From Devosia sp. Root413D1 (lineage in GTDB: Bacteria > Pseudomonadota > Alphaproteobacteria > Rhizobiales > Devosiaceae): a DNA stretch of 64,000 bases. The translations under genes and the position numbers were made by a program. The stretch lies in NCBI RefSeq assembly GCF_001425235.1, contig NZ_LMEA01000009.1, forward strand, positions 356,327-420,326. The letters run 5' to 3'. Position 1 is the stretch's first letter. Each line of letters begins with the position of its first letter. This document shows positions 1 to 9,269 of this stretch, in pieces. Below the pieces are notes generated by a model. It was not told where the DNA came from and searched no databases. It was given only the letters and a program-made list of their open reading frames with translations.

Positions 1-1512
1 GATGCCGATACCGGCGAGGTGACGCTCGACCAGAGCCGCGCCGTCGTGCACGACGATCCGGACGATGACGAAGAGAGCGGCTCACCCGCTCAACTGGCGG
101 CTGCCAACCTCGTCACCCTGACCGCTACCGCCCATGACGGTGACGGCGATCATGATGATGCCGTCGCTGACATTGGCCTCGCCTTCAACTTCGAGGATGA
201 TGGGCCGTCGATCGATCGCAACCAGGTCGAGGTTCCGGCCCTCACGGTCGACGACAGTGACTTCGCCACCAACGACTCGGCCGACTTCTCGGTCGTGTTC
301 ACCACCGCCTTCGGTAATGACGGGCCGCTCGATGCCGACGACGATGACGTGGCCGATGCCGATGCCATCACCTACGAGCTCGGGATCAATGCCGGAGCCA
401 GCGGTCTCACCGACACGCTGACCGGCGACGCTGTCGTGCTCAGCATGGATGGTGCCGCGGTTGTCGGCATGGTCGGCACCGAGGAGGTGTTCCGCATCAC
501 CGTCGATGCCGATACCGGCGAGGTGACGCTCGACCAGAGCCGCGCCGTTGTGCACGATGATCCGGACGATGACGAGGAGAGCGGCTCACCCGCTCAGCTG
601 GCGGCTGCCAACCTCGTCACCCTGACCGCCGTCGCCGTTGACGGTGATCTTGACCACGATGACGCCGTTGCCGATATCGGCCTCGCCTTCAACTTCGAGG
701 ATGATGGGCCGTCGATCGATCGCAACCAGGTCGAGGTTCCGGCCCTTACGGTCGACGACAGTGACTTCACCACCAATGACTCGGCTGACTTCTCGGTCGT
801 GTTCACCACCGCCTTCGGCAATGATGGCCCTCTCGATGCCGACGATGACGACGTGGCCGATGCCGATGCCATCACCTACGAGCTCGGGATCAATGCCGGC
901 GCCAGCGGTCTGACCGACACACTGACCGGCGACGCTGTCGTCCTCAGCATGGATGGCGCCGCGGTTGTCGGCATGGTCGGCGCCGAAGAGGTGTTCCGCA
1001 TCACCGTGGATGCCGATACCGGCGAGGTGACGCTCGACCAGAGCCGCGCCGTCGTGCACGACGATCCGGACGATGACGAGGAGAGCGGCTCACCCGCTCA
1101 GCTTGCCGCAGCCAACCTCGTGACCCTGACCGCCGTCGCCGTTGACGGTGATCTCGACCACGATGACGCCGTTGCCGATATCGGGCTTGCGTTCAACTTC
1201 GAGGATGATGGCCCGTCGATCGACCGCAACCTGGTCGAAGTTCCGGACCTGGTGGTTGACGAGTCGGCATTCGGCAGCGTCTTCGCCGATTTCTCGAGCC
1301 TGTTCACCACCGCCTTCGGCAATGACGGGCCCAAGGACACCGACGACAACGACATCGCCGACGACGATGCGATCACCTATGCCGTGACGATCAGCAATGC
1401 CGGCGACGACACCGGTCTCGTCGACTCGCTCACCGGCGAGGCGGTGGTGCTCGGCGTCAGCGGCCTCGACGTGATCGGCGTTACCGAGATCGGCGGGCTG
1501 GAGGTGTTCCGC
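1..1512 (+). repeat. Tandem 504-bp coding repeats
   Basis: The motif beginning GATGCCGATACCGGCGAGGT starts at 1 and again at 505, and a variant starts at 1009, giving an exact 504-bp (168-codon) period. Units one and two are almost identical at DNA level. The third unit starts identically, then diverges from about base 1230. This points to recent duplication or gene conversion, probably continuing upstream of the window. Confidence 0.9.
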
Positions 1513-2883
1513 GTCTCGGCCGACGGGGAGACCGGCGTGGTCACCCTGACGCAGAGCCGGGCCGTCAAGCATGACGATCCGGACGATCCCGATGAGTCCA
1601 GCTCGCCCGCCACCTTCACCTCGACCAACCTGGTGAGCCTCGTGGCGACGGCCTATGACGGGGATGGCGACCACGACAGCGCCACCCTCGATATCAGTGC
1701 GACGTTCCTGTTCGAGGACGACGGCCCGGCGATCGGTCCGATCTCCGGCGGCATGGTGGACTTCGTCAGCGGCGATACCGTCTCCCACCTGCTTGGAGCG
1801 GTTCCCGGTGCCGACGGCGCCAATGCCAAGATCACCGACTTCACCGAGAGTTTCGATTTCGGTTTCGGCGAAGTGATCGGGGTGCAGGAAGGCGACCAGA
1901 CGGTCACCTACTACCTGGACGAGAACGGTGACGGCTCGATCGGCGCCGACGAGGATACGGCGTTCTTCCGCCTGAGCCTCGATACCACCGCCACCAATCC
2001 GGCGAACTGGAGCTACCTGTTCGAGACGCTTGAGGATCCGGAACCGGCCAGTATCGAGTTCAACTTTGACGAGCTGCCTTCGGGTGCGAACCTGTTCGGC
2101 GTGGTCGGCGAGTCCTCCTCTGATCCGGCGATCCTCGTCTTCGGCAAGAAGACCGTCGTCAATGCCGCCGGCAACTACACCAACAAGAGCGATGTGATCC
2201 ATACCTCGCAGGGCGGCACCGGAGCGACCATCGGTGTGAACAACCAGATGTTCGACCCCGGCGAAGGCGCCTACTTCGTCTACATCGACGACCCGGTGGC
2301 CAACTACCTGTCGGGCGTGCCCGGCGGGCTGAGCCCAACCGAAGCGGACGATGCCGACAACGTGCAGTACACCGGTGGCACCGTGGACGTGACCACGGCC
2401 TCGATCACCATCTCGCAGATGCAGGGCAACAAGGGTGCATCGATGAAGCTCACGACCTTCCTCGGCACCGCCGAGCAGGGCCGCGACATGGTGCTGACCC
2501 CGAACGGGACTTCGCCCAACATCATCGAGGTGCGCATCATCAAGCCCGACGGGACGGTCTATGAGTTCGACTCCGACTCCGACCCGGCGATCGGCTTCAT
2601 CGATGTGACGGGCCTGGGTGGCACCTCGGTGGTCGTTACCGGCCTCGACAAGGGCTACACCGTCGAATGGGATACTGACACGCTTCATAACCGCGTTCTG
2701 GTTGAAGGCGTCGCCGGCAAGTTCGACGTCGGCAAGTTCAGCATCGGCGAAACCGGGACGACACCGGACGGCCAGCTCGACTTTGAGGTGACCATCGAGG
2801 ACTTCGACACCGCGGGTGACACGGCAGTAGCCGACTTCACCATCGGCATCGATGGTGACCTCGACGGGGTGATCACCATCTAG
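1..2883 (+). CDS. Type I secreted giant repeat protein (T1SS-143/DUF5801-type repeats), 3' part
   Basis: This is the C-terminal 960 residues of a large extracellular protein whose start lies upstream of the window; the reading frame is open from base 1. It opens with two nearly identical 168-residue units (1-504 and 505-1008, 5 residue differences) and a divergent third unit. Each carries FEDDGPSID and is rich in Asp, as in the T1SS-143/DUF5801 repeats of type I secretion substrates; the acidic loops probably bind calcium. A non-repetitive C-terminal region of about 390 residues follows, which should hold the secretion signal and ends in an acidic, hydrophobic tail. No GGxGxD RTX nonapeptides are visible in this part. 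The PrtD/HlyD-type exporter genes lie directly downstream on the same strand, so this is very probably their substrate. An adhesin or biofilm role is inference. Confidence 0.85.
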   Translation, partial: DADTGEVTLDQSRAVVHDDPDDDEESGSPAQLAAANLVTLTATAHDGDGDHDDAVADIGLAFNFEDDGPSIDRNQVEVPALTVDDSDFATNDSADFSVVFTTAFGNDGPLDADDDDVADADAITYELGINAGASGLTDTLTGDAVVLSMDGAAVVGMVGTEEVFRITVDADTGEVTLDQSRAVVHDDPDDDEESGSPAQLAAANLVTLTAVAVDGDLDHDDAVADIGLAFNFEDDGPSIDRNQVEVPALTVDDSDFTTNDSADFSVVFTTAFGNDGPLDADDDDVADADAITYELGINAGASGLTDTLTGDAVVLSMDGAAVVGMVGAEEVFRITVDADTGEVTLDQSRAVVHDDPDDDEESGSPAQLAAANLVTLTAVAVDGDLDHDDAVADIGLAFNFEDDGPSIDRNLVEVPDLVVDESAFGSVFADFSSLFTTAFGNDGPKDTDDNDIADDDAITYAVTISNAGDDTGLVDSLTGEAVVLGVSGLDVIGVTEIGGLEVFRVSADGETGVVTLTQSRAVKHDDPDDPDESSSPATFTSTNLVSLVATAYDGDGDHDSATLDISATFLFEDDGPAIGPISGGMVDFVSGDTVSHLLGAVPGADGANAKITDFTESFDFGFGEVIGVQEGDQTVTYYLDENGDGSIGADEDTAFFRLSLDTTATNPANWSYLFETLEDPEPASIEFNFDELPSGANLFGVVGESSSDPAILVFGKKTVVNAAGNYTNKSDVIHTSQGGTGATIGVNNQMFDPGEGAYFVYIDDPVANYLSGVPGGLSPTEADDADNVQYTGGTVDVTTASITISQMQGNKGASMKLTTFLGTAEQGRDMVLTPNGTSPNIIEVRIIKPDGTVYEFDSDSDPAIGFIDVTGLGGTSVVVTGLDKGYTVEWDTDTLHNRVLVEGVAGKFDVGKFSIGETGTTPDGQLDFEVTIEDFDTAGDTAVADFTIGIDGDLDGVITI

Positions 2884-2898
2884 CGGCAACAAGCCTTA

Positions 2899-2932
2899 GC
2901 CGGCCGGGGGCAAACCCCGGCCGGCGTCTTTT
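2899..2932 (+). terminator. Intrinsic terminator after the secreted repeat protein
   Basis: A perfect 11-bp GC-only stem (2899-2909 paired with 2915-2925) closes a 5-nt loop and is followed by GTCTTTT. It lies 15 bp after the stop codon and 30 bp before the exporter ATPase gene. It should end or attenuate transcription between the abundant substrate and its exporter. Confidence 0.8.
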
Positions 2933-2961
2933 GCGGCGCGTTCCTTGCCAAGGCGGTTGTC

Positions 2962-4695
2962 ATGCCCAAGACCCTCTACGAAACCATCATCGATCGCGTC
3001 CGGAACGAGCTTCCGGCGCTCATCCTGTTCAGTTGCCTCGTCAACCTGCTGCTGCTCGTCACCGTGTTCTACATGCTGCAGGTCTATGATCGCGTGCTGT
3101 CGACCGACTCGCTCGACACGCTGATCTGGCTGACCCTCGGCACGCTCGCCGCCATCATCGTCTACGGCATCATCGAGCATGCCCGGCGGCTGATGCTCAC
3201 TCGCACCGGCGCCTGGCTCAATCTCGAGCTCACCGGCCCGGTGATCCGCCGCGCCATGGAAGCCCGGCTTGCCGGCGCCGGCCTCGAAGCCGGACCGCGC
3301 GATGTTTCGGACCTGCGCGCCTTCTTCGATGGCGACGGTCCGCTCGCCTTGCTCGATGCGCCCTGGGCCATCGTTTTCATCGCTTTCATCTGGCAGCTGC
3401 ATCCGGCGCTCGGCCTCATCGCCATCGGCGGCGCCCTGGTGCTGTTCGGCCTCGCTGTCGGCAATGACATCGCCACCCGGCCGGCGCAGAAGCGCTCGAC
3501 GGCCGAGCTGCGCGCCAACCACGACGCGGCGCTCCGCTACATCGACGGCGGCGAGACGCTGGCGCCGCTCGGCATGGCGCAACCGATCATCGAGCGCTGG
3601 CAGGAACGCGAGCAGCTCGCCACCGATCGCCAGCAGCGCCTCGCCGAAGACACCGCCACCGTCGTCAGCATCTCCCGCGCCATTCGCATGGCGCTGCAGG
3701 TGCTGATCCTCGGCACTGGCGCCTACTACGTGCTGCAGGGCCAGCTCACTGGTGGCGCCATGATCGCCGCATCGATCGTCCTCGCCCGGGCGCTCTCGCC
3801 CATCGAGCGTTCGATCAGCGCCTGGCGCCGGCTGCTCGCCGCCGCCGCGGCGCATCGCAATCTCAAGGCCCTGTTCAAGGGCTCTGCTTCTGACCACGAG
3901 GCGGTGCAGCTGCCACGGCCGCTCGGCCGCCTGTCCGTCGAGGCGGTGAGCTTTGCCGCGCAGGCTCGGCATGAGCCGATCCTCTCCAATGTCAGCTTCG
4001 GCCTCGAGCCCGGCACCAGCTGCGCCATCGTCGGCCCATCGGGGGCGGGCAAGTCGACCCTCTGCCGCCTGCTGGTCGGCGCCGCGCGCCCCAGCTTCGG
4101 CCATGTGCGCATCGACGGCGCCGATGTCTTTGCCTGGGATTCCGACGATCTGGGCCGCCACCTCGGCTACCTGCCGCAGCAGGTCGAACTGTTCCCCGGC
4201 ACCGTCGGCCAGAACATTGCCCGCTTCCGACCCATCGACAGCGATAAGCTGGTCGAGGCGGCCCAGCTGGCCGGCGTGCACCAATTGGTGCTGGGCCTGC
4301 CCGGCGGCTACGAGACCGATATCGCGGCGGCCGGTAACCGGCTGTCGCAGGGCCAGCGCCAGCGCCTCGGCCTCGCCCGCGCCGTTTACGGCGATCCGCC
4401 GCTGCTGGTGCTCGACGAGCCCAACGCCAATCTCGACAGCGATGGCGACCTCGCACTCACCAAAGCGCTCGCCGAGCTCCGGCGCCGCCGGCGCACCGTG
4501 GTGATCGTCACCCACCGGCCGGTCGACCTGCAGGCCGTCGATAAGATCCTCATCATGCGCAACGGCACCGTCACCCGCTTCGCCGACCGCGACGGGGTGC
4601 TGCGCCCCTCCGGCGTTCCGGTCGAGGGCGAAGAGCCGCGGCGCATCCCGCAGCCCGCGCGCAAGCTCCCCAGAGCAAACGCCCCAAGTCATTGA
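2962..4695 (+). CDS. prtD: Type I secretion ABC ATPase/permease, PrtD family
   Basis: Inner-membrane ABC exporter of a type I secretion system (577 aa, usual PrtD length). The N-terminal half is a transmembrane domain with hydrophobic segments near residues 20-40, 55-75, 130-170 and 235-265. There is no N-terminal C39 peptidase. The C-terminal ATPase has Walker A GPSGAGKST (358-366), signature LSQGQ (461-465), Walker B LLVLDEP (481-487) and the switch histidine H518. It sits between its probable substrate gene and an HlyD-family adaptor. No outer-membrane TolC partner is in the window. The ATG at 2962 is preceded by a modest AAGGCGG ribosome site. Confidence 0.92.
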   Translation: MPKTLYETIIDRVRNELPALILFSCLVNLLLLVTVFYMLQVYDRVLSTDSLDTLIWLTLGTLAAIIVYGIIEHARRLMLTRTGAWLNLELTGPVIRRAMEARLAGAGLEAGPRDVSDLRAFFDGDGPLALLDAPWAIVFIAFIWQLHPALGLIAIGGALVLFGLAVGNDIATRPAQKRSTAELRANHDAALRYIDGGETLAPLGMAQPIIERWQEREQLATDRQQRLAEDTATVVSISRAIRMALQVLILGTGAYYVLQGQLTGGAMIAASIVLARALSPIERSISAWRRLLAAAAAHRNLKALFKGSASDHEAVQLPRPLGRLSVEAVSFAAQARHEPILSNVSFGLEPGTSCAIVGPSGAGKSTLCRLLVGAARPSFGHVRIDGADVFAWDSDDLGRHLGYLPQQVELFPGTVGQNIARFRPIDSDKLVEAAQLAGVHQLVLGLPGGYETDIAAAGNRLSQGQRQRLGLARAVYGDPPLLVLDEPNANLDSDGDLALTKALAELRRRRRTVVIVTHRPVDLQAVDKILIMRNGTVTRFADRDGVLRPSGVPVEGEEPRRIPQPARKLPRANAPSH

Positions 4696-4701
4696 TTATG
4701 T

Positions 4702-4745
4702 CGCGCTTTCGAACCGGAAAAGTCTGCAACTTTTCCTGAAAGCAC
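4702..4745 (+). repeat. 44-bp palindromic repeat, copy 1
   Basis: An imperfect palindrome centred on AAAAGTctgcAACTTTT fills the gap between the exporter ATPase and adaptor genes. Its reverse complement recurs at 6257-6300 and shares the core AGGAAAAGTTGCAGACTTTT. The two copies flank the adaptor gene in opposite orientations. It may act as a hairpin between the two cistrons. Confidence 0.75.
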
Positions 4746-4762
4746 TCCAGGAGGTCGCTGCC

Positions 4763-6256
4763 ATGTTCGAGAACCCCACCAAGCTCTGGCAGATGGCGTT
4801 GGACTGGTGGCAGGCCGAGGCCCTGCCGCTGGTCGATCGGGCCTGGATCGCCACCCGCGACGCCGGCCTCTCCCCCGAAGGCGTGCTCACTGCAGCCGCC
4901 ACCGTGGTTGCACTGGGCATTCTGCTGCTCATGCTCGGGGAGCGCCACCGCCGCATCAAACCACGGGTCGAACTCTCCCGCGCCACCCGTGGTCCGCGCT
5001 GGCTCGGCTACGTCGCGGCGCTGCTGCTGGTCGGCGGCTTCGGCACCTGGGCCTATGGCGCCCGGCTCGCCAGCGCCGCCATCGCATCGGGCGTGGTGAG
5101 CCCCGACGGCTACCGCAAGACCATCCAGCATCTCGAAGGCGGCATCGTCCGCACCATTCACGTCAAGGAGGGAGATGTGGTCGCCGCCGGCGACCCGCTG
5201 GTCACCCTCGACGACACCCAGGCCCTGGCCCGTCGCCAGGAGCTGCGCGACCGCTACATTGACCTGCGCGCCCTCGAGGCGCGCCTCCTCGCCGAGATGC
5301 AGGGGCGCGATGCCATCACCGTCCCGGCCGAGCTGCTTGCCTTCCCGGCGGCTGACTATGCCAGAGCCATCGACGACCAGCGTGCCCTGTTCACGAACCG
5401 CCGCGCCTCGCAGAACGGCCGTGAACAGATTCTCGACCAGCGGGTGAAACAGGTGGACGAGCAGATCGCCGGCCTGACCGAGATGATCGCCGCCGAGGAC
5501 GAACAGATCGGCCTGCTCGAACAGGAAGCAGCGAACGTCAAGCAACTGTACGACAAGGGCCTCGAGCGCCTGCCGCGCCTGCTCGAGCTGCAGCGCGAGG
5601 CGGCCAGCGTCGAAGCCCAGCGCGCCGCCAACCGCGCCGCCATCGCGCAGAACCGCCAGTTGATCGGCGAAACCCAGATGCAGCTCTTCGCGCTGCGCGA
5701 CGAAATCGTCGAAAGCGTCAGCGAGGACCTCAGCAAGGTCCGCGGTGAGCTCGCGGAACTGGCGAGCCAGTTGGCTTCGCGCGAGGATGTGCTGGCCCGC
5801 ACCGTGGTCACTGCGCCGATCGCCGGCACCGTCATGCATGTACGGGTCACCACCGTTTCCGGCGTGGTGAAATCCGGCGAGCCGATGCTCGAGATCGTGC
5901 CGGAGGGCTCGAAGCTGGTGATCGATGCGCGGCTCAGGCCGCTCGATATCGATACCGTCCATCCCGGCATGCCGGCGCGCGTTGTCCTCACTGCTTTCCG
6001 GCAGCGCAACCTGCCGCAGATCCACGGCGTGCTTCGCTCGATCTCGGCCGACAGCCTCATCGACGAGCGCACCGGCAGCGCCTATTTCCTCGCCAAGGTC
6101 GAAGTCGACCGGGCGAGCCTCGACGCGCTGGGCGAGGGCATCAGGATGCTTCCCGGCATGCCGGCCGAGATCATGCTGCTGGGCGACGAGCAGACTCTCC
6201 TGGACTATCTGGTGAGCCCGATCACCACGTCGCTCGACCATAGCTTCCGGCAGTAG
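4763..6256 (+). CDS. prtE: Type I secretion periplasmic adaptor, HlyD/PrtE family
   Basis: Membrane-fusion protein linking the PrtD-type exporter to an outer-membrane channel (497 aa). The ATG follows a strong GGAGG site at good spacing. The core is typical of HlyD: a transmembrane segment (about 78-100), the first lipoyl half-motif QHLEGGIVRTIHVKEGD, a long coiled-coil hairpin (about 160-345), the second lipoyl half (TAPIAGTVMHVRV) and a C-terminal beta domain. Unusually, about 60 extra residues precede the core and contain a second hydrophobic segment (about residues 36-56), whereas HlyD proteins normally have one. Ends 186 bp before an unrelated dehydratase gene. Confidence 0.9.
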   Translation: MFENPTKLWQMALDWWQAEALPLVDRAWIATRDAGLSPEGVLTAAATVVALGILLLMLGERHRRIKPRVELSRATRGPRWLGYVAALLLVGGFGTWAYGARLASAAIASGVVSPDGYRKTIQHLEGGIVRTIHVKEGDVVAAGDPLVTLDDTQALARRQELRDRYIDLRALEARLLAEMQGRDAITVPAELLAFPAADYARAIDDQRALFTNRRASQNGREQILDQRVKQVDEQIAGLTEMIAAEDEQIGLLEQEAANVKQLYDKGLERLPRLLELQREAASVEAQRAANRAAIAQNRQLIGETQMQLFALRDEIVESVSEDLSKVRGELAELASQLASREDVLARTVVTAPIAGTVMHVRVTTVSGVVKSGEPMLEIVPEGSKLVIDARLRPLDIDTVHPGMPARVVLTAFRQRNLPQIHGVLRSISADSLIDERTGSAYFLAKVEVDRASLDALGEGIRMLPGMPAEIMLLGDEQTLLDYLVSPITTSLDHSFRQ

Positions 6257-6300
6257 AGCGCGATCAGGAAAAGTTGCAGACTTTTCCGGTTCGATCGCGC
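6257..6300 (-). repeat. 44-bp palindromic repeat, copy 2 (inverted)
   Basis: Begins immediately after the adaptor stop codon. It is the reverse complement of the element at 4702-4745 through the core, with GCGCGAT...ATCGCGC outer arms that extend the palindrome. It could fold as a 3'-end hairpin of the secretion operon, though no T tract follows. Confidence 0.75.
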
Positions 6301-6442
6301 GACCAAGCAAAGACTCTCGCGGCATACGACTTTCAGCCTACTCCTCGTTGCCCGATCGGCGGTTGCCAACGCTGCCTCGGGCTGTAACCTGACGTACGTC
6401 CCTCGGGGAGGATCGGGGGACAAATAACGAGGGAGAGGCGAC

Positions 6443-7597
6443 GTGAAGATCACTTCGGTGAAGACGGCGGCAACGAGCGGCCATTGCATGCATCTATGGG
6501 TCCGCATCGAGACCGACGCCGGCATCACCGGGCTCGGTGAATGCGTGCATGGCGGCTACCAGGCCATTGCCATCATCAAGGAGCTGGAAGAGCGCCTGAT
6601 CGGCCGCGACCCCTTCGCCATCGATGCGATCTTCGAGGAGACCCGCCGCAGCCTGGTGTTCGAAGGCGGCTTCGCCGGCGCGCTGATCACCGCGCTCACC
6701 GGCATCGAAATCGCGCTCTGGGACCTGAAGGGCAAGGCGCTCAAGGTGCCGATCTATGAGCTGATGGGCGGCAAGTTCCGCGACGACATCCGCGTCTATT
6801 GCGATTGCGAAGTCTCGCCCGGCATGAACATGGACGAGGTGCAGGCCGAGGTCGACAAGGTGCTCGAGGCCGGCTTCTCCGCGCTGAAGGTCGATCTCGA
6901 TATCCGCGCCTATGGCCACACCGGATCGGAGACCGGCTGGTACGAGAAGGACAGGTTCAACATGACTCCCAACAAGTGGGAGCATGACCGGATGGTGCAG
7001 CTGGCCGAGATGGTGGTGAAGGCCGCCGGTAAAGAGGTCGAGGTCGCTTGTGACCTGCATACCAGGCTCGACAAGCACTCCGCCATCCGCCTCGCCAAGG
7101 ACCTCGAACATCTGCAGCTGATGTGGCTGGAAGAGCCGATCCCGCCCGAGAACATCGACGCCATGGCCGAGATCACCCGCTCGACCAGCGTGCCGATCTG
7201 CGGCGGCGAAAACCTCTATCTGCGTCACGGCTTCCGAAAGGTGTTCGAGCAGCAGGCGCTCGACATCATCATGCCCGACATTCCGAAATGCGGCGGGCTC
7301 TCGGAGTGCCGGAAGATCGCCGAGATGGCCGACCTCTATTCCATCCCCTTCGCCCCGCACAATGTCAGCTCGCCCATCGGCACCATGGCCTCGGCCCAGG
7401 TCTGCGCCACGGTGCCGAACTTCCTGGTGCTGGAGTTCCACTGGTTCCACCGCGACTACTGGAAGACCATCACCGATGGCGGCGAGATCATCCAGAACGG
7501 CCGCATCAAGCTGACCGATCGGCCGGGCATTGGTCTGGAGCTGAACGAGGACGTGGCACGGCAGCACCAGTATCCGGGGACGACCTGGTTTGCGTGA
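6443..7597 (+). CDS. Enolase-superfamily sugar-acid dehydratase (mandelate racemase/galactonate dehydratase-like)
   Basis: Cytosolic member of the mandelate racemase/muconate lactonizing family (384 aa). Such enzymes abstract a proton alpha to a carboxylate and typically dehydrate aldonates. The visible active site is K149 (ALKVDLD), D204 and H206 (CDLH), E230/E231 (LEEP), E256 (GGEN) and H306 (APHN). The Asp-x-His pair and late His resemble D-galactonate dehydratases and related mannonate dehydratase-like proteins; exact substrate cannot be read. The GTG start at 6443 has GGGAGAG upstream. The gene is alone on this strand and convergent with the glucarate dehydratase gene. Confidence 0.85.
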   Translation: MKITSVKTAATSGHCMHLWVRIETDAGITGLGECVHGGYQAIAIIKELEERLIGRDPFAIDAIFEETRRSLVFEGGFAGALITALTGIEIALWDLKGKALKVPIYELMGGKFRDDIRVYCDCEVSPGMNMDEVQAEVDKVLEAGFSALKVDLDIRAYGHTGSETGWYEKDRFNMTPNKWEHDRMVQLAEMVVKAAGKEVEVACDLHTRLDKHSAIRLAKDLEHLQLMWLEEPIPPENIDAMAEITRSTSVPICGGENLYLRHGFRKVFEQQALDIIMPDIPKCGGLSECRKIAEMADLYSIPFAPHNVSSPIGTMASAQVCATVPNFLVLEFHWFHRDYWKTITDGGEIIQNGRIKLTDRPGIGLELNEDVARQHQYPGTTWFA

Positions 7598-7631
7598 GGG
7601 GGACGGCCACGATGCTCTGAGCGTGTGGCCA

Positions 7632-7767
7632 CCCCCACCCTTGATCCCTCCCCACAAGGGGGAGGGAGACGCGTACTGAAGCTGCGGTTCTGGCTCTCCC
7701 TCCCCTTGATGGGGAGGGCAGCGCAGCTTGGCGGCTCTGCCGCCTAGCGCAGCTGGGTGGGGCGGGG
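7632..7767. repeat. C-rich intergenic palindromic repeat, copy A1
   Basis: Two arms (CCTCCCCACAAGGGGGAGG and CCTCCCCTTGATGGGGAGG) lie in a larger inverted arrangement between two convergent dehydratase genes. It includes an AGCGCAGCTTGG segment seen again inside the gene at 51237-53102. It is one of eight intergenic copies of this family and could serve as a bidirectional terminator. Confidence 0.75.
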
Positions 7768-7786
7768 CGGTAAGATCGGAGCTGTG

Positions 7787-9112
7787 CTACCGCACCAAAG
7801 CCGGCCGCTTCGCGTCAAACGCCCACCCACCGATCAGATACTGCATCGCCGCCGCATCGTTGCGGCTGCCTGCCGGCAGCGAGCGATACCGGGCATGCGC
7901 CGCCTCGAGCTGCGCCTCGTCGATCTCCACCCCGAGGCCCGGCCGTTCCGGCACGGCGACGTGCCCGTCGCGGATCAGCGGCGGCTCCACCGTCAGCCGC
8001 TGCCCGTCCTGCCAGATCCAGTGCGTGTCGAGCGCGGTGATCGTCCCTGGCGCCGCGGCGCCGACCTGGGTGAACATCGCCAGCGAGATATCGAAATGGT
8101 TGTTCGAGTGGCTGCCCCAGGTCAGCCCCCAGCGCTGGCAGAGTTTTGCCACGTCGATCGAGCCGCGCGGCGTCCAGAAATGCGGATCGGCCAGCGGGAT
8201 ATCGACGCTGCCCAGCGTGATGGCGTGTCCCATCTGCCGCCAGTCGGTGGCGATCATGTTGGTCGCGACCTTCACCCCGGTGCGTAGCCGGAACTCCGCC
8301 AGCACCTCGCGTCCGGAAAAGCCGGCCTCGGCGCCGCACGGGTCCTCGGCATAGGCGAGGATCGGCTTCAGCCGGCCCGCGAGCTTCACCGCTTCCTCGA
8401 GCGACCACGCCCCGTTCGGATCGACCGTCAGCCGCGCCGCGGGGAAGCGCTCGGCCAGCGCCTCGATCGCCTCGGCTTCGGCCTCGCCGGCCAGCACGCC
8501 GCCTTTCAGCTTGAAATCGCGAAACCCGTAACGCGCCTCCGCCGCCTCGGCGAGCCGGACGATGGCGGCGGGCGTCAGCGCCACCTCGTCGCGCAGCCGG
8601 TCCCAGTCATCGCCACGCGTCGCGGCGCGATAGCCGAGCGGCGTTATGCTGCGGTCGCCGACATAGAACAGGTAGCCCAGCATCTCGACCCGGTCGCGCA
8701 CCTGGCCGTCGCCGAGCAGCTCGGCCATCGGCACCCCGAGGAACTGTCCCATCAGGTCGAGCAGGGCGCATTCAAGTGCTGCCACCGCATGGATGGTGAT
8801 GCGCAGATCAAAGGTCTGCGCCCCGCGTCCGCCCGCGTCCCGGCTGGCGAAGGTCTCGCCCACCTGCCGCAGCACCGAGCGATAGGCGCCGATCTCGCGT
8901 CCGACCACCAGTTCGCGGCTATCCTCCAGCGTTTTCGCGATCGCCTCGCCCCCCGGCACCTCGCCCAGTCCGGTCCGGCCGGCGCTGTCGGTGAGGAGCA
9001 CGATGTTGCGGGTGAATAGTGGCCCATGCGCGCCGCTCAGGTTGAGCAGCATGCTGTCCTCGCCGGCCACGGGCACGACGCGGAGGGCGGTGATGATGGG
9101 GGTGGCGGTCAC
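7787..9112 (-). CDS. gudD: Glucarate dehydratase
   Basis: Converts D-glucarate (often also L-idarate) to 5-keto-4-deoxyglucarate, an enolase-superfamily reaction in the cytosol. The sequence follows E. coli GudD nearly end to end: [23 protein letters not shown] (catalytic Lys region), [11 protein letters not shown] and EDPCGAE (metal ligands), [12 protein letters not shown], and [14 protein letters not shown] (catalytic His). I chose the GTG at 9112 (441 aa, family about 446) because GAGG lies 6 nt upstream and homology begins there; an in-frame ATG at 9148 would extend into the adjacent repeat. The upstream fused permease and binding protein are on the same strand, suggesting one aldarate or uronate unit. 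Confidence 0.93.
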   Translation of the reverse strand: MTATPIITALRVVPVAGEDSMLLNLSGAHGPLFTRNIVLLTDSAGRTGLGEVPGGEAIAKTLEDSRELVVGREIGAYRSVLRQVGETFASRDAGGRGAQTFDLRITIHAVAALECALLDLMGQFLGVPMAELLGDGQVRDRVEMLGYLFYVGDRSITPLGYRAATRGDDWDRLRDEVALTPAAIVRLAEAAEARYGFRDFKLKGGVLAGEAEAEAIEALAERFPAARLTVDPNGAWSLEEAVKLAGRLKPILAYAEDPCGAEAGFSGREVLAEFRLRTGVKVATNMIATDWRQMGHAITLGSVDIPLADPHFWTPRGSIDVAKLCQRWGLTWGSHSNNHFDISLAMFTQVGAAAPGTITALDTHWIWQDGQRLTVEPPLIRDGHVAVPERPGLGVEIDEAQLEAAHARYRSLPAGSRNDAAAMQYLIGGWAFDAKRPALVR

Positions 9113-9143
9113 GTTTGCCTCAAGACAAGCTGGTGCGTGGGGC

Positions 9144-9246
9144 TCCACCCCACCCTTGATCCCTCCCCATCAAGGGGAGGGAGACATTGTGGCGCGGGCC
9201 GTGGTTCTCCCTCCCCCTTGTGGGGAGGGATCAAGGGTGGGGGTGG
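9144..9246. repeat. C-rich intergenic palindromic repeat, copy A2
   Basis: The arms CCACCCTTGATCCCTCCCC and its near-exact reverse complement at 9220-9246 enclose about 60 bp. It lies between gudD and the fused permease gene, so it is carried on their common transcript and could form a long hairpin there. Confidence 0.75.
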
Positions 9247-9269
9247 GCAACACGCACCGATCGAGCGAA

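Noticed and set aside
1-2883. RTX toxin
   Set aside because: No GGxGxDxxx nonapeptides and no toxin domain in the visible part; only T1SS repeat features support secretion.
1090-2892. 600-aa open frame on the minus strand across the secreted repeat protein
   Set aside because: It mirrors the high-GC plus-strand gene codon by codon, has no start site or family features, and overlaps clear domain repeats.
4571-6325. 584-aa minus-strand open frame over the HlyD-type gene
   Set aside because: Antisense shadow in GC-rich DNA; the plus strand carries an unmistakable adaptor.
6443-9112. Calling the 6443-7597 enzyme specifically galactonate or mannonate dehydratase
   Set aside because: Active-site residues fit several aldonate dehydratases; there is no neighbour gene that fixes the substrate.
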